This document shows positions 36,858-45,693 of a stretch of DNA of 48,174 bases, piece by piece; positions within the stretch are counted from its first letter, which is position 1; every line of letters starts with the position of its first letter. Origin of the DNA: Acetivibrio straminisolvens JCM 21531. GTDB lineage: Bacteria; Bacillota; Clostridia; Acetivibrionales; Acetivibrionaceae. A program made the translations under genes and the position numbers. The stretch spans positions 1-48,174 of the forward strand of contig NZ_BAVR01000026.1 of the NCBI RefSeq assembly GCF_000521465.1, written 5' to 3'. Under the pieces are notes generated by a model. It was not told where the DNA came from. It searched no databases and saw only the letters and a list, made by a program, of their open reading frames with translations.

Positions 36858-38354
36858 ATGGGTATGTTTGCTGAGTTGATAACCAAATCGGATCCGGCAG
36901 GATTGGTAATTATGTTTTGTATACTTGCAGTCTTTGTATTCTCCCTAATCATAAATTTGCTTACCCGCAGGAAGTATATTGCGATTTATAATGATTTGGA
37001 GAAAACTTGCAGCAGTAAAAACGAGAAGTTTAAAACCCATCTTTTGAATAAAATAGTCGAAACATATAAAAATGTTTCTTTGGGCAACTATAATGATGTT
37101 AATACCCGAGCAATAATTGAAAACTGTTTCAATACGCAATTAAGACCGTTGCTGGTGTGTGAAAAACTCGTTAAGCATACAGTTTTAATACTCATCACTT
37201 TAGGACTTTTGGGTACATTTTTGGGTCTGAGTCTTGCAGTTAATAACTTTGCTGAGTTTTTTAATGCCATTATGCAATCCAATGCCGTATCGGATCCCGC
37301 CTTTTCCGGAAATTTTCTTAAAGACCTGTTGCCTTTTGGTAATGGAATTGGAGGTGCCTTTGCTGCAAGTTTCTTTGGCATAACATGTGCTATATTATTT
37401 ACTTTGGTTAATATAGTACTAAATGCCGAGGAAGCTCGTAAAGCATTGGTGGTGCGTATTGAAGAATATCTCGACAATACTGTGTCTAGTGTGGTTGCAA
37501 AGGATAAGGAAACAGAATACGCCATGATGAACAGGATACTTAAAGAAACCTTTGTTGAGTTTGGTGAGAGAATAGAAAAATCTTTTCAGCAAACGGTTGA
37601 TACTTTCGGACAAAAACTTACCACTGTAGCAATGGAAGTAAATATCACCTCAAACACCTTGGACAATACTGTGGAGAAATTTGACCGCGCACTTAAAGAA
37701 TTTGCCGAAAATATTAAGGATTTCACAGTGTTTAACGACAACCTCAGGAATAACGTTGAAAAAATGGATGAAAGCTTTGTAAAGGTTGCAGAGGCGCTTA
37801 AGGATACATCAAATATAATTAAGGATACATCAGAGATAATTGCCGATAACCGCAATTCTGTTGATGATTTTTCAAAGAATATTAAGAGTGCGGCTGAGGA
37901 AATAACCGCTTACAACAGTAAGATAGTTCAAGATGTCGGCAATATTGTGGAAGAAGTAAAAGTTTCCGTTTCGTCCATAAGGGAGCTTGGGGAAGCTATA
38001 AGGGATGACCTTGTTGTAAGGACAGAACAGTTGAAAGATTATCAGGAGAAATTTAGCAGCTTAACATCCAAACTTAGTGAAGAAATTAATCTTTTGGGAC
38101 AGAAGACAGCAGAAGCTTTTTCGAGTACTCTAGATGAAAACAGCCACGTGGTTACGGAGAAGGTTGTCAGTTACGTGGATAATGCTATGAAGGGAATTAT
38201 GGAAGTTATGGATGAATTTAAAGAAAATGAAAAGATTTTTGCGAAGACAATAGTTATGCTTCCGGAGCAAATCACTGCATATAACGAAACCGCTGCGGCA
38301 CAGATGAACAAACAGCTTGACGAGGTAAAGAGACTGTTTAGAAAGTTTGAATGA
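36858..38354 (+). CDS. MotA/TolQ/ExbB-like membrane protein with long coiled-coil tail
   Basis: 498 residues. Membrane segments lie at about 13-35 (GLVIMFCILAVFVFSLIINL), 103-125 (LITLGLLGTFLGLSLAV) and 155-185 (GGAFAASFFGITCAILFTLV), in the arrangement of MotA/TolQ/ExbB proton-channel subunits with the GLLGTFLGL segment. From about 190 to the end is a long tail with repeated heptad-like units (KDTSNIIKDTSEIIADN, VEKMDESFVKVAEAL). ATG 36858 has CAGGAGTTGG upstream. The usual partner with a peptidoglycan-binding OmpA/MotB or TolR domain is not next to it; a TPR-like gene follows instead, 65 bases on. The role is unknown. Confidence 0.7.
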   Translation: MGMFAELITKSDPAGLVIMFCILAVFVFSLIINLLTRRKYIAIYNDLEKTCSSKNEKFKTHLLNKIVETYKNVSLGNYNDVNTRAIIENCFNTQLRPLLVCEKLVKHTVLILITLGLLGTFLGLSLAVNNFAEFFNAIMQSNAVSDPAFSGNFLKDLLPFGNGIGGAFAASFFGITCAILFTLVNIVLNAEEARKALVVRIEEYLDNTVSSVVAKDKETEYAMMNRILKETFVEFGERIEKSFQQTVDTFGQKLTTVAMEVNITSNTLDNTVEKFDRALKEFAENIKDFTVFNDNLRNNVEKMDESFVKVAEALKDTSNIIKDTSEIIADNRNSVDDFSKNIKSAAEEITAYNSKIVQDVGNIVEEVKVSVSSIRELGEAIRDDLVVRTEQLKDYQEKFSSLTSKLSEEINLLGQKTAEAFSSTLDENSHVVTEKVVSYVDNAMKGIMEVMDEFKENEKIFAKTIVMLPEQITAYNETAAAQMNKQLDEVKRLFRKFE

Positions 38355-38419
38355 TTGGATTTGCCCATGAATCTTTTTCGGAAACGGATAAAATGTTGAA
38401 TGCCGAATAGGTGATAAAT

Positions 38420-39384
38420 ATGAGAGAGAACTTAGATAAAAATAGAATTGACATTAGAATATCAAAGTATGAGAAGTATGTTAAAAAGCATCCTAAGAAG
38501 GCTTATGGATATTATTGTCTCGGTAATTTATATATGGCGGCCGGCAAATACAAGCTTGCAGGGAAGTATTTTAAGAAGTCTCTTGCGGTTGATGGCAATT
38601 ATATTTTTGCAGTTATAGGTTTGATAGAGGCTTATGTATTCGGACGCAAATTTATGAAAGCTGTCAATTTGTTCAGCAAGAATCGCCAGAAAATCATAGA
38701 CAAATATGTTTACAGGGTTAAGCTGGTACGGGCAGTAAGTTCTTTCTATAGTAAAGCCGAACTGTTTAAAACCGAAACAAAAGATTTTTTATCTATGCTT
38801 TATTTGAAATATACCATGCAGAATATTAAGAAGTTGGTAAACAGTGAGGCAAATAATATTGTTTTAAAGCTTATTTTATGCATGAATTATTTAAATTCCG
38901 GAGAAAAAAGCTTCTATATTATTCAGCTCTTCAAGACATGTATCTATTGGGACGGACTGGAGGATACTTTCAGATGGGCGCTCATTAAACGATTGGAGGA
39001 AATGGGAGAGAAGCTCTACTATGATATCAACATTGCAAGAAAGTTTTCAACAATTCCCGATGTAAATTGTACTGACGAATATGTTGACTTGATTTTCAGC
39101 TCGGCGCTGGACAAAGGGAATGGCGGCAAGATAGCAGATATTTATGATATTGCCGGCAAATACAATAAAATATATCTCCCCGTTTAATGTGGAGATATGT
39201 CCAATGGAGCAGGGAGAACTCATTTTACGACCCATCGGTTTATGACTGCTGCAAGAAGCTTATGAATATGGGATGGATGGATAATGTTATAGCAAATACA
39301 ATGATCAACTTTAAGGAGAAGAATGCTGTAAAGCTTGGGGATGAAACCGAAAGAGCTTTGAGACTTTTTGGCTACATGAAGTAA
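38420..39384 (+). CDS. TPR-like helical repeat protein (frame break near 39179)
   Basis: About 321 residues after restoring one C in a CCC run at about 39179 (KIYLPRLMWRYVQW junction). The N-terminal part has a TPR-like pair (KKAYGYYCLGNLYMAAGKYK, LAGKYFKKSLAVDGNYIFAV, IGLIEAYVFGRKFMKAVNLF); the rest is helical. ATG 38420 (AGGTGA upstream) is preferred to GTG 38411. There is no signal peptide. It follows the MotA/ExbB-like gene directly and is probably its functional partner; the pair is convergent with the NagZ gene, with seven bases between. Confidence 0.65.
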
Positions 39385-39391
39385 ACGTGTG

Positions 39392-40698
39392 TTATTCCCC
39401 TGCTTTTTGCTTAATTCTTTCCACTATGTCAAGATGCTCCTGTTTGCCCAATACCTCTTCCGGGTCAACAGGGCTTTCTTTGTTTTCAAGTATATTTCTT
39501 TCAAGCTTAACCGTTAAGATTCTCCGTAAGGATTCATTAAGTCTTTCTTCTGTTATTTCACCGTTTTTTACTGCTTCAAGAATGCCGTTGTAGGCTTTAT
39601 CCAGTGAGTCAGGCATGAGAATAATGTCTGCTCCGGCCTTAAATGCCATGACTGCAGCTTCTGAAGAAGACCAGTAGTTGCTGATTGCTTTCATTTCCAT
39701 TGCATCGGTTATGATGAGCTTTTGGTGCTTGAGTTTATTTCTCAAAAGTCCTGTAAGAATTTCATCGGATAAAGTTGCAGGCAGATTATCATCGGTAATG
39801 TTGGGCAGCATAATATGTGCCGTCATTACGCCATCGGCACCCGACAGAATGCCTTTTTCAAAGGGTATCAGTTCTATCTGCCTAAGTCTTTCAATGTCAT
39901 GATTTATTACCACTTGACCAAGGTGCGAATCGTAAGATGTGTCACCATGACCGGGAAAGTGCTTTAGCACTGTGCAAACATTATGTTCCTGCATACCCCT
40001 TGTCATTTCCTGTACCATTGCGGCAACTTTGTAAGGGTCGGAGCCGAAAGCCCTGTCTCCGATAACAGGATTATCAGGATTGGTATTCACATCGGCCACC
40101 GGCGCAAAATTCATGTTAAAGCCAAGAGCGGATAACTCCGCACCCAGTATCTTACCTGCCTGATACGCAAGCACCGAGTCATTGGCAAGACCTATTGTGT
40201 ATGCAGAAGGTATCTTGGTAGAATGCATCTTCTCGTTGTTTCCAATCCTTGATATCCGTCCGCCTTCTTCATCAACAGCAATGAACATGGGAATCTTGCT
40301 TATTTCCTGCATATCCTGAATTAGTTTTCGAGTCTGGGATATGGTGTCTATATTTTCACTGAACAGTATTACACCGCCGGGATTGAATTTTTGAATTTGC
40401 TGTTTTGCAGAACTGCTCAGTACTTTTAGGGGTTGTGATAACTTGCCTTTTCTAAAAGCTACAATGAAAATCTGTCCGACCTTTTCTTCTAAGGCCATGG
40501 AATTTATCAATTCATCACTATTTTTGATTGCTGCTCATAAACATCATCCTTAGCGGGTAGAGGAGTTGGGGAAGGGGATATAGTTGATGTTGGCTGCGGG
40601 CTATTGGCCGGTGCCGGATTGCCGGTATTGCCATTGCAGCCTACATAAGCCAAACTTAGCAGTAAAGTCAATATTAGAATGTTGATTCTTTTTATCAT
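39392..40698 (-). CDS. nagZ: beta-N-acetylglucosaminidase, GH3 NagZ type, lipoprotein (frame break near 40527)
   Basis: About 435 residues after restoring one A in an A5 run at about 40527 (QQSKNSDELINSMALEEK junction). The N-terminus is a lipoprotein signal with the lipobox LAYVGC, then a Pro/Ser/Thr linker. The GH3 domain follows: LEEKVGQIFIVAF, AVDEEGGRISR, KHFPGHGDTSYDSH with the catalytic His/Asp pair of NagZ, and ITDAMEMKAI with the Asp nucleophile. It removes terminal N-acetylglucosamine from cell-wall fragments on the outer face of the membrane. Start at 40698 follows GGGATGTGG. As written the lipoprotein part and the enzyme part are in different frames. Confidence 0.9.
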
Positions 40699-40828
40699 TA
40701 TACCACATCCCGGCAAATTTCTATATTTGTATTATACCAATTATTATACGGATTTATCAAATTATTTGCAGCATCTACAGTATTGAGAGAATTAATGAAA
40801 CTTTTTGCTTATTTTTTTAAGATAAAAC

Positions 40829-40857
40829 TTTACATAGTTTTGCATATAAAATATAAT
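40829..40857 (+). promoter_or_regulatory. likely sigma-A promoter of the dockerin/BspA gene
   Basis: TTTACA (40829-40834), a 17-base spacer and TATAAT (40852-40857). It implies a leader of about 170 bases before 41034. I recognise no riboswitch in it; the rest of 40699-41033 is AT-rich without a gene. Confidence 0.55.
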
Positions 40858-41033
40858 TAATATTGTCACTTTTATCGTTAGATTACTTATAAAGGAATAG
40901 ACGAAAAGTCTTTCTTAAGTATAAGTACTATTAAAAAAATAAAGATATTAATAAGCCATTTCTACGATACATTTCTTATACTATGCATTTAATACTTGTT
41001 TTGGCGGATTATATCTTTTAAGGGGAGGTTTCC

Positions 41034-42287
41034 ATGAAAAAGAAGTTTACAAAATTATTTATTGGTGTTTTTTGTCTATTAATTGTCCTGACAAACGGAG
41101 TAGTTCCATATTGGGCGGATGCACAGAATACCGGTTACAAAATTTCAGGATATGTGGAGCCGGATTTTGAGCATTATAAACATGAATTAAAATCGGGTTT
41201 TTTGGTGGAACTGGTTGGGTATGAGAAAAGTGTTCTGTCAGATTCAAAGGGTTATTTCGAAATAAAGGATATTCCTTCGAATCCTTCAGGATATACTGTG
41301 AAAATAAGTAAGGACAATTATCTATGCAGGTTAATTGACGTTCAAGTAACATCTGACATTCAGTTGGGCATCGAGAACGAACCGGTAACAATGTGGGCTG
41401 GAGATATAAATGTTGACGGATTTCAGGACAATGCAATTAATATGATAGACATCTTACAATTTTTCCCGTGTTTTAACACCATGCCGGAAGACGAAGCCTT
41501 CAAAGCAGATTTGGATATCAACAAAGATGGCACAATAAATATGGAAGACGTTATGATAGTTGCAAAGCATTTTAATACGGCTCCGTCAGATTATCCCGAT
41601 GTTCCGGTTATAAAAAAGGACGATGCAGAGTTTGTATTTAAGATTAAAACAACAAAAAATAGAGAAGTATACCAATTTCCCATTGCACCTGTTAGAGGAG
41701 AACCAAATATTGTTGTGGACTGGGGAGACGGTACAACAAGCAGAATAGACAGTTATTTAGAAAGAACACATATATATGAATCACCGGATACATATACAAT
41801 AAAGGTAATTTCGTTTGATAATATGCCCCTGTTTTTTAACGGTGATTTAAAACTGGTTGAGGTCGTTACACCTCTTCCGGACATAGGAGCTACCAGCTTT
41901 TTTGCTTTCTTTTATGGTTGTCTGAATTTGACGAAAATCCCCGATGGCTTATTTGACAACAATGTTAATGCGACAGACTTTGGAGCATGTTTTAATAGTT
42001 GTGCTAGCCTGACGGAAATCCCTGCAGGACTGTTTGCCAAAAATATTAATGCTACCAGCTTCTATGCCTGTTTTCTATCTTGCGAAAGCTTAACCGAAAT
42101 TCCCGAAGGATTGTTTGACAATAATATTAATGTCACTCAATTTGATGCATGCTTTGACGGGTGTAAAAACTTGACAGGCACGGCACCTGCTTTGTGGTCC
42201 CGATCAAATGTTACAAAATCATCTTCTTGTTTTAGAGATTGCACCAAGCTATCCAACTATGATGAGATTCCGGATAGCTGGAAATAA
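41034..42287 (+). CDS. secreted protein with internal dockerin-like loops and BspA-type repeats
   Basis: 417 residues. Signal peptide (1-31); a carboxypeptidase-regulatory-like beta domain (about 34-115) with SDSKGYFEIKDIP; a dockerin-like region (about 120-182) with two calcium loops, D124-N126-D128 (with a four-residue insertion) and the regular D161-N163-D165-D172; a domain with VVDWGDGTTSRID and HIYESPDTYTIKV (about 197-262), as often precedes BspA repeats; and four BspA/DUF285 repeats of about 26 residues (about 285-410) with F-x3-C-x2-LTxIPxGLF. ATG 41034 has AGGGGAGG upstream. A dockerin in the middle of a protein is unusual for cellulosome parts. The ligand is unknown. Confidence 0.75.
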   Translation: MKKKFTKLFIGVFCLLIVLTNGVVPYWADAQNTGYKISGYVEPDFEHYKHELKSGFLVELVGYEKSVLSDSKGYFEIKDIPSNPSGYTVKISKDNYLCRLIDVQVTSDIQLGIENEPVTMWAGDINVDGFQDNAINMIDILQFFPCFNTMPEDEAFKADLDINKDGTINMEDVMIVAKHFNTAPSDYPDVPVIKKDDAEFVFKIKTTKNREVYQFPIAPVRGEPNIVVDWGDGTTSRIDSYLERTHIYESPDTYTIKVISFDNMPLFFNGDLKLVEVVTPLPDIGATSFFAFFYGCLNLTKIPDGLFDNNVNATDFGACFNSCASLTEIPAGLFAKNINATSFYACFLSCESLTEIPEGLFDNNINVTQFDACFDGCKNLTGTAPALWSRSNVTKSSSCFRDCTKLSNYDEIPDSWK

Positions 42288-42330
42288 TATTTATGTCTTG
42301 TTGCAATTACGAAAGTTTCTGTAAAATACC

Positions 42331-42359
42331 TTGACATACGGTGAGGTTTTAATTATTAT
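42331..42359 (+). promoter_or_regulatory. sigma-A promoter of the valS operon
   Basis: TTGACA (42331-42336), a 17-base spacer and TATTAT (42354-42359), immediately upstream of the T-box leader. Confidence 0.8.
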
Positions 42360-42384
42360 GTTCTTAAGATTAATTAAAAGCTAA

Positions 42385-42676
42385 AAGCAATGAACAGGAG
42401 GAGTAAGCAGCAACGGCTTAATAGAGAGGGGAAATCGGCGGCTGAAAGTTTCCCTTAAGTATCGAGTTGCTGAAGGTAGCCTGGGAGTTCTGGAGTTGAA
42501 AGGATGAAGCTTTTTGCCCATCTTAGTAGGCTTCAGCGGTACAGAGCCGTTATTTCGAAGCTTTATAGGGACATTTATGTCTATATAAAGGCTGAGAAGC
42601 CCATAAGTTATGGGAATATTGGTGGTAACGCGGAGATAGAGTCTTTCGTCCAATTCTTGGATGAAAGGCTTTTTTA
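42385..42676 (+). promoter_or_regulatory. T-box leader, valine specifier, upstream of valS
   Basis: The antiterminator core GGTGGTAACGCGG is at 42621-42633. A terminator (AGTCTTTCGTCCAA / TTGGATGAAAGGCT, then T6) follows at 42640-42675. AGAGAG-type stem I elements are near 42422. The specifier candidate is GTA (42476-42478), a valine codon, matching the valS gene downstream. Uncharged tRNA-Val should allow read-through. Confidence 0.9.
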
Positions 42677-42714
42677 GTATAGCATTGTGAATTTTGTCAA
42701 GGAGAGAGCTGTAT

Positions 42715-42960
42715 ATGATGATTTTCTTAAAAATATTGATGTTGTTGTCTCTTGTATCCGGTTTTGCTACTGTGTTTGCAGCAAAGGCTATTGTTGAAAA
42801 ATTTAATCTTAAGGAAAAAGCAAAGTGTGATTTTGAAAACGAGATAACTGAAGAAGAACTTGAGAAATATAAATTCGATAAAGCAGTGCTCAGTGTGAAA
42901 ATGACTGGGATGCTGATAGCACTTCCCGGTTTGATATTGTTACTAATTATTTACAGATAG
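42715..42960 (+). CDS. small two-helix membrane protein in the valS operon
   Basis: 81 residues from ATG 42715 (ATG 42718 possible), after AAGGAGAG. Hydrophobic helices at about 2-24 (MIFLKILMLLSLVSGFATVF) and 60-79 flank an acidic stretch (ENEITEEELEKYKFDK). The family is not recognised. It lies between the T-box terminator and valS, so it should be controlled by tRNA-Val charging together with valS. Confidence 0.65.
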   Translation: MMIFLKILMLLSLVSGFATVFAAKAIVEKFNLKEKAKCDFENEITEEELEKYKFDKAVLSVKMTGMLIALPGLILLLIIYR

Positions 42961-43000
42961 ATTAATAGTTAATTCTAAATAAGCGAGTGGAGGTTTTTGT

Positions 43001-45673
43001 ATGTGTGAAAAAAAGAATATTGCTAAAACATATGACCCAAAACAGGTTGAAGACAGATTATATGCGGAGTGGATGGAGAAAGGCTATTTTCATGCCGAAA
43101 TAGACAAAGAAAAAAAGCCTTTTACCATTGTTATTCCGCCGCCAAACATTACAGGACAGCTTCATATGGGGCATGCTTTGGATGAAACTCTTCAGGACAT
43201 CCTTATAAGATGGAAGAGAATGCAAGGATTTTGTACCCTTTGGCTTCCGGGTACTGACCATGCCAGCATAGCAACAGAAGCAAAAATAGTTGAGGCTATG
43301 GCAAAAGAAGGCATTACAAAAGAGGACATTGGAAGAGAGAAGTTCTTGGAAAGGGCCTGGGACTGGAAAAAGCATTACGGAGGAAGGATTGTTGAGCAGC
43401 TTAAAAAGCTTGGAAGCTCTTGTGACTGGGACAGGGAAAGGTTCACTATGGATGAAGGTCTTTCAAGGGCTGTAATAGAGGTTTTTGTAAGGCTTTACAA
43501 GAAAGGCCTTATATACAGAGGCGAAAGAATCATAAACTGGTGCCCGAAGTGTAATACTTCCATATCCGATGCGGAGGTTGAATACGAAGAAAAAGCAGGA
43601 CATTTCTGGCATATAAAATATCCTGTCAAGGACAGTAATGAGTTTGTTGTTGTTGCCACCACAAGGCCTGAAACCATGCTGGGTGATACTGCTGTTGCCG
43701 TACATCCCGATGATGAAAGATATAAGCATCTTATAGGCAAAACGGTTGTTCTTCCTCTCATGAACAGGGAGATACCGGTTGTTGCCGACGAGTATGTTGA
43801 AAAGGATTTCGGAACGGGAGTTGTTAAAATAACCCCTGCTCATGACCCCAACGACTTTGAAGTAGGACTTAGGCACAACCTTCCTCAGATAAGGGTTATG
43901 AATGATGACGCAACAATGAATGAACTGGCCGGACAGTATAAAGGTATGGACAGATATGAAGCCAGAAAGCAGATTATAAAAGATTTGGAAGAACTGGGCC
44001 TGTTATTTAAGATTGAAGACCACACTCATAATGTGGGTACCTGCTATAGATGTTCCACAGTAATTGAGCCTTTAATCTCAAAACAGTGGTTTGTTAAGAT
44101 GAAGCCTTTGGCAGAACCTGCTATAGAAGTGGTTAAAAACGGAACAATCAAATTTGTGCCGGAAAGATTCTCGAAAATATACTTCAACTGGATGGAAAAC
44201 ATTCAGGATTGGTGTATCTCAAGGCAGCTTTGGTGGGGACACAGAATACCGGCATATTACTGTCAGGAATGCGGCTTCATGATGGTGGAAAATGAAATGC
44301 CCGATGTTTGTCCGAAGTGCGGAAGCTCCAGAATAGAGCAGGATCCGGATACCCTTGATACATGGTTCAGCTCGGCATTGTGGCCTTTCTCAACCCTCGG
44401 ATGGCCGGATGAAACAGAGGACTTGAAATATTTCTACCCAACCGATGTTCTTGTTACAGGATACGATATTATATTCTTCTGGGTTGCAAGAATGATATTC
44501 TCGGGATTGGAGCATATGGGTAAAGAGCCCTTCAGACATGTGTTTATACACGGTATTGTAAGGGATGCGCTGGGAAGAAAGATGAGTAAATCCTTGGGTA
44601 ACGGTATTGATCCTCTTGAAATAATTGACAAGTACGGCACCGATGCTTTGAGGTTTGCTCTTACGATTGGAACTTCTCCGGGAAATGATTTGAGATTCTC
44701 CGATGAAAAGGTTGAATCCAGCAGAAACTTCGCAAACAAGATTTGGAACGCATCAAGATTTGTACTGATGAATTTTGATGACAACCTTGATTTTTCAAAG
44801 GTTGATTCCGGTAAATTTACTACTTCCGATAAATGGATACTCAGCAGAGTAAACAGTCTGACCAAGGAAGTTACCGAAAACATGGATAAATATGAGTTGG
44901 GTATAGCTTTGCAGAAAGTGTATGAATTTATTTGGGAGGAGTTCTGTGACTGGTATATCGAGCTTGTAAAACCGAGACTTTATGATAAAGATGATGAAAC
45001 AAGGCTGGAAGCCCAATATGTTTTAAACTATGTTTTAGGTACTGCAATGAAGCTGTTGCACCCGTATATGCCGTTTATTACTGAGGAGATTTACCGTCAC
45101 TTGGTTGTAGATGATGAAAGCATCATGATTTCACAATGGCCGGTTTACAGGGTTGATTATAATTTCCCTGAGGAAGAAAAGAAGATGAGGCTTATCATGG
45201 ATGCTATAAAGAATATTAGAAATATCCGTGCAGAGATGAACGTTCCTCCTTCAAGAAAGGCAAAAACCATATTTGTTGCACCCAATAGCAGCGAACAGGA
45301 AACATTGAAGGAAGGGGCAGTATTCTTTGAAAGGCTTGCTTCAAGTTCGGAGGTTGTGATACAAGCCGACAAGTCGGGTATTCCTTCCAATGCCGTAGCT
45401 TCGATATTGGCTGGGGTAGAAATATTCCTTCCGCTGGAAGACCTCATTGACATTGAGAAAGAAATTGAAAGGCTTGAGAAGGAACTTTGCAACCTTCAAA
45501 AAGAATTGGACAGGGTAAACAGCAAGCTGGCAAATGAAGGATTTATCTCAAAGGCACCGCCAAAAGTGGTTGAGGAAGAGAAGAGCAAGAAGGAAAAATA
45601 TCAGGAAATGTATGAAAAAGTAGCGGAAAGAACTAAAAGGATTAAAAAAATAATAGTTAATGAATATATATAA
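43001..45673 (+). CDS. valS: valyl-tRNA synthetase
   Basis: 890 residues, class Ia synthetase that charges tRNA-Val. HIGH motif: [19 protein letters not shown] motif: [11 protein letters not shown]. The editing (CP1) domain has [17 protein letters not shown]. Cysteine pairs CPKC and CQECG/CPKCG are zinc sites. The C-terminal coiled-coil arm (about residues 805-890) begins [21 protein letters not shown] 43001 follows GTGGAGG. The frame is intact over 2.7 kb. It is under a valine T-box and is followed 21 bases later by nadE. Confidence 0.97.
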   Translation: MCEKKNIAKTYDPKQVEDRLYAEWMEKGYFHAEIDKEKKPFTIVIPPPNITGQLHMGHALDETLQDILIRWKRMQGFCTLWLPGTDHASIATEAKIVEAMAKEGITKEDIGREKFLERAWDWKKHYGGRIVEQLKKLGSSCDWDRERFTMDEGLSRAVIEVFVRLYKKGLIYRGERIINWCPKCNTSISDAEVEYEEKAGHFWHIKYPVKDSNEFVVVATTRPETMLGDTAVAVHPDDERYKHLIGKTVVLPLMNREIPVVADEYVEKDFGTGVVKITPAHDPNDFEVGLRHNLPQIRVMNDDATMNELAGQYKGMDRYEARKQIIKDLEELGLLFKIEDHTHNVGTCYRCSTVIEPLISKQWFVKMKPLAEPAIEVVKNGTIKFVPERFSKIYFNWMENIQDWCISRQLWWGHRIPAYYCQECGFMMVENEMPDVCPKCGSSRIEQDPDTLDTWFSSALWPFSTLGWPDETEDLKYFYPTDVLVTGYDIIFFWVARMIFSGLEHMGKEPFRHVFIHGIVRDALGRKMSKSLGNGIDPLEIIDKYGTDALRFALTIGTSPGNDLRFSDEKVESSRNFANKIWNASRFVLMNFDDNLDFSKVDSGKFTTSDKWILSRVNSLTKEVTENMDKYELGIALQKVYEFIWEEFCDWYIELVKPRLYDKDDETRLEAQYVLNYVLGTAMKLLHPYMPFITEEIYRHLVVDDESIMISQWPVYRVDYNFPEEEKKMRLIMDAIKNIRNIRAEMNVPPSRKAKTIFVAPNSSEQETLKEGAVFFERLASSSEVVIQADKSGIPSNAVASILAGVEIFLPLEDLIDIEKEIERLEKELCNLQKELDRVNSKLANEGFISKAPPKVVEEEKSKKEKYQEMYEKVAERTKRIKKIIVNEYI

Positions 45674-45693
45674 ATAATATTCAAGGTGATTTT

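Noticed and set aside
36858..39384. Zorya-type anti-phage system
   Set aside because: The first protein resembles ZorA in layout, but there is no ZorB-like OmpA/MotB gene, no ZorC/ZorD or ZorE, and the next gene is TPR-like.
42694..42714. TTG start at 42694 for the small membrane protein
   Set aside because: The AAGGAGAG ribosome binding site lies downstream of this codon and fits ATG 42715.
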